From an uncultured Christensenellaceae bacterium (GTDB taxonomy: Bacteria; Bacillota; Clostridia; Christensenellales; Aristaeellaceae), in contig CAJOPV010000102.1 of assembly GCA_905236495.1 (NCBI GenBank), positions 1 through 5,581 of the forward strand: DNA of 5,581 nucleotides. The letters run 5' to 3'. Numbering within the stretch: the stretch's first letter is position 1; each line of letters opens with the position of its first letter. The notes below the pieces were generated by a model, which saw only the letters and a list, made by a program, of their open reading frames with translations, was not told the DNA's origin and made no database searches. The position numbers and the translations under genes were made by a program. Positions 5,518 to 5,581 of this stretch are shown here, piece by piece.

Positions 5518-5581
5518 TTAAGCCTGCCGCCCGATGGTGGCCTTGATGCGGCGGACGCCGGCGGAGGAGGATTCTTCCTTC
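5518..5581 (-). CDS. 3' end of a convergent gene, product unknown
   Basis: On the - strand the frame is open from the right edge to TAA at 5518-5520 and reads KEESSSAGVRRIKATIGRQA. The codon choice is GC-rich like the rest of the window, and the shared terminator at 5420-5457 implies a gene arriving from this side. The 20 residues are too few to name the protein; a basic, probably cytoplasmic C-terminus is all that can be said. The 60 bases between its stop and the terminator hold nothing else I can recognise. Confidence 0.5.
   Translation of the reverse strand, partial: KEESSSAGVRRIKATIGRQA

Noticed and set aside
5471..5521. Short + strand frame from the ATG at 5471 to TAA
   Set aside because: Sixteen codons, no ribosome binding site, and it lies between a terminator and a convergent gene end.

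Overview
The window is a GC-rich, gene-dense piece of a bacterial chromosome. Strong AGGAGG-type ribosome binding sites, an exported CHAP-type peptidoglycan hydrolase, bacterial SH3 proteins with signal peptides and a Pro/Thr-rich wall-spanning linker point to a Gram-positive member of the Firmicutes. A GC-rich gut-type Clostridia lineage (Christensenellales or Oscillospirales style) is my inference; no rRNA or marker gene is present to prove it.

Layout: (1) 3-1049 (+) is the 3' part of a membrane-anchored SH3 protein whose cytoplasmic tail carries a short tandem repeat. (2) 1122-2051 (+) is a secreted cell-wall hydrolase: signal peptide, CHAP domain, peptidoglycan-binding domain. (3) 2125-3576 (+) is a full-length but strongly eroded homologue of GMP synthase (GuaA). 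(4) 3602-4402 (+) is a two-lobed GNAT acetyltransferase, 25 nt behind it and probably co-transcribed. A long palindrome at 4414-4460 closes this group. (5) 4571-5419 (+) is a secreted protein with two SH3-like repeats and an unidentified C-terminal domain. It has its own intergenic region and ends at a strong two-way terminator (5420-5457). (6) 5518-5581 (-) is the last 20 codons of a convergent gene entering from the right edge.

Three of the five main genes act at the cell envelope: SH3 anchor, CHAP hydrolase and secreted SH3 protein. The GuaA-like and GNAT pair is cytoplasmic.

The most interesting object is the GuaA-like protein. It keeps the ATP-pyrophosphatase fold signatures (TGGLDS, FVDTGLLR, DPRAKRRII, ELFKDEIR). 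It has lost the glutaminase Cys and His, the SHHN-GLP lid motif, the PFPGPG motif, the RSVGVMGD segment and the C-terminal KPPAT that belong to canonical GMP synthase. It looks like a paralogue with a changed substrate or a regulatory role rather than the housekeeping GuaA. No mobile element, CRISPR array, tRNA or rRNA was recognised.
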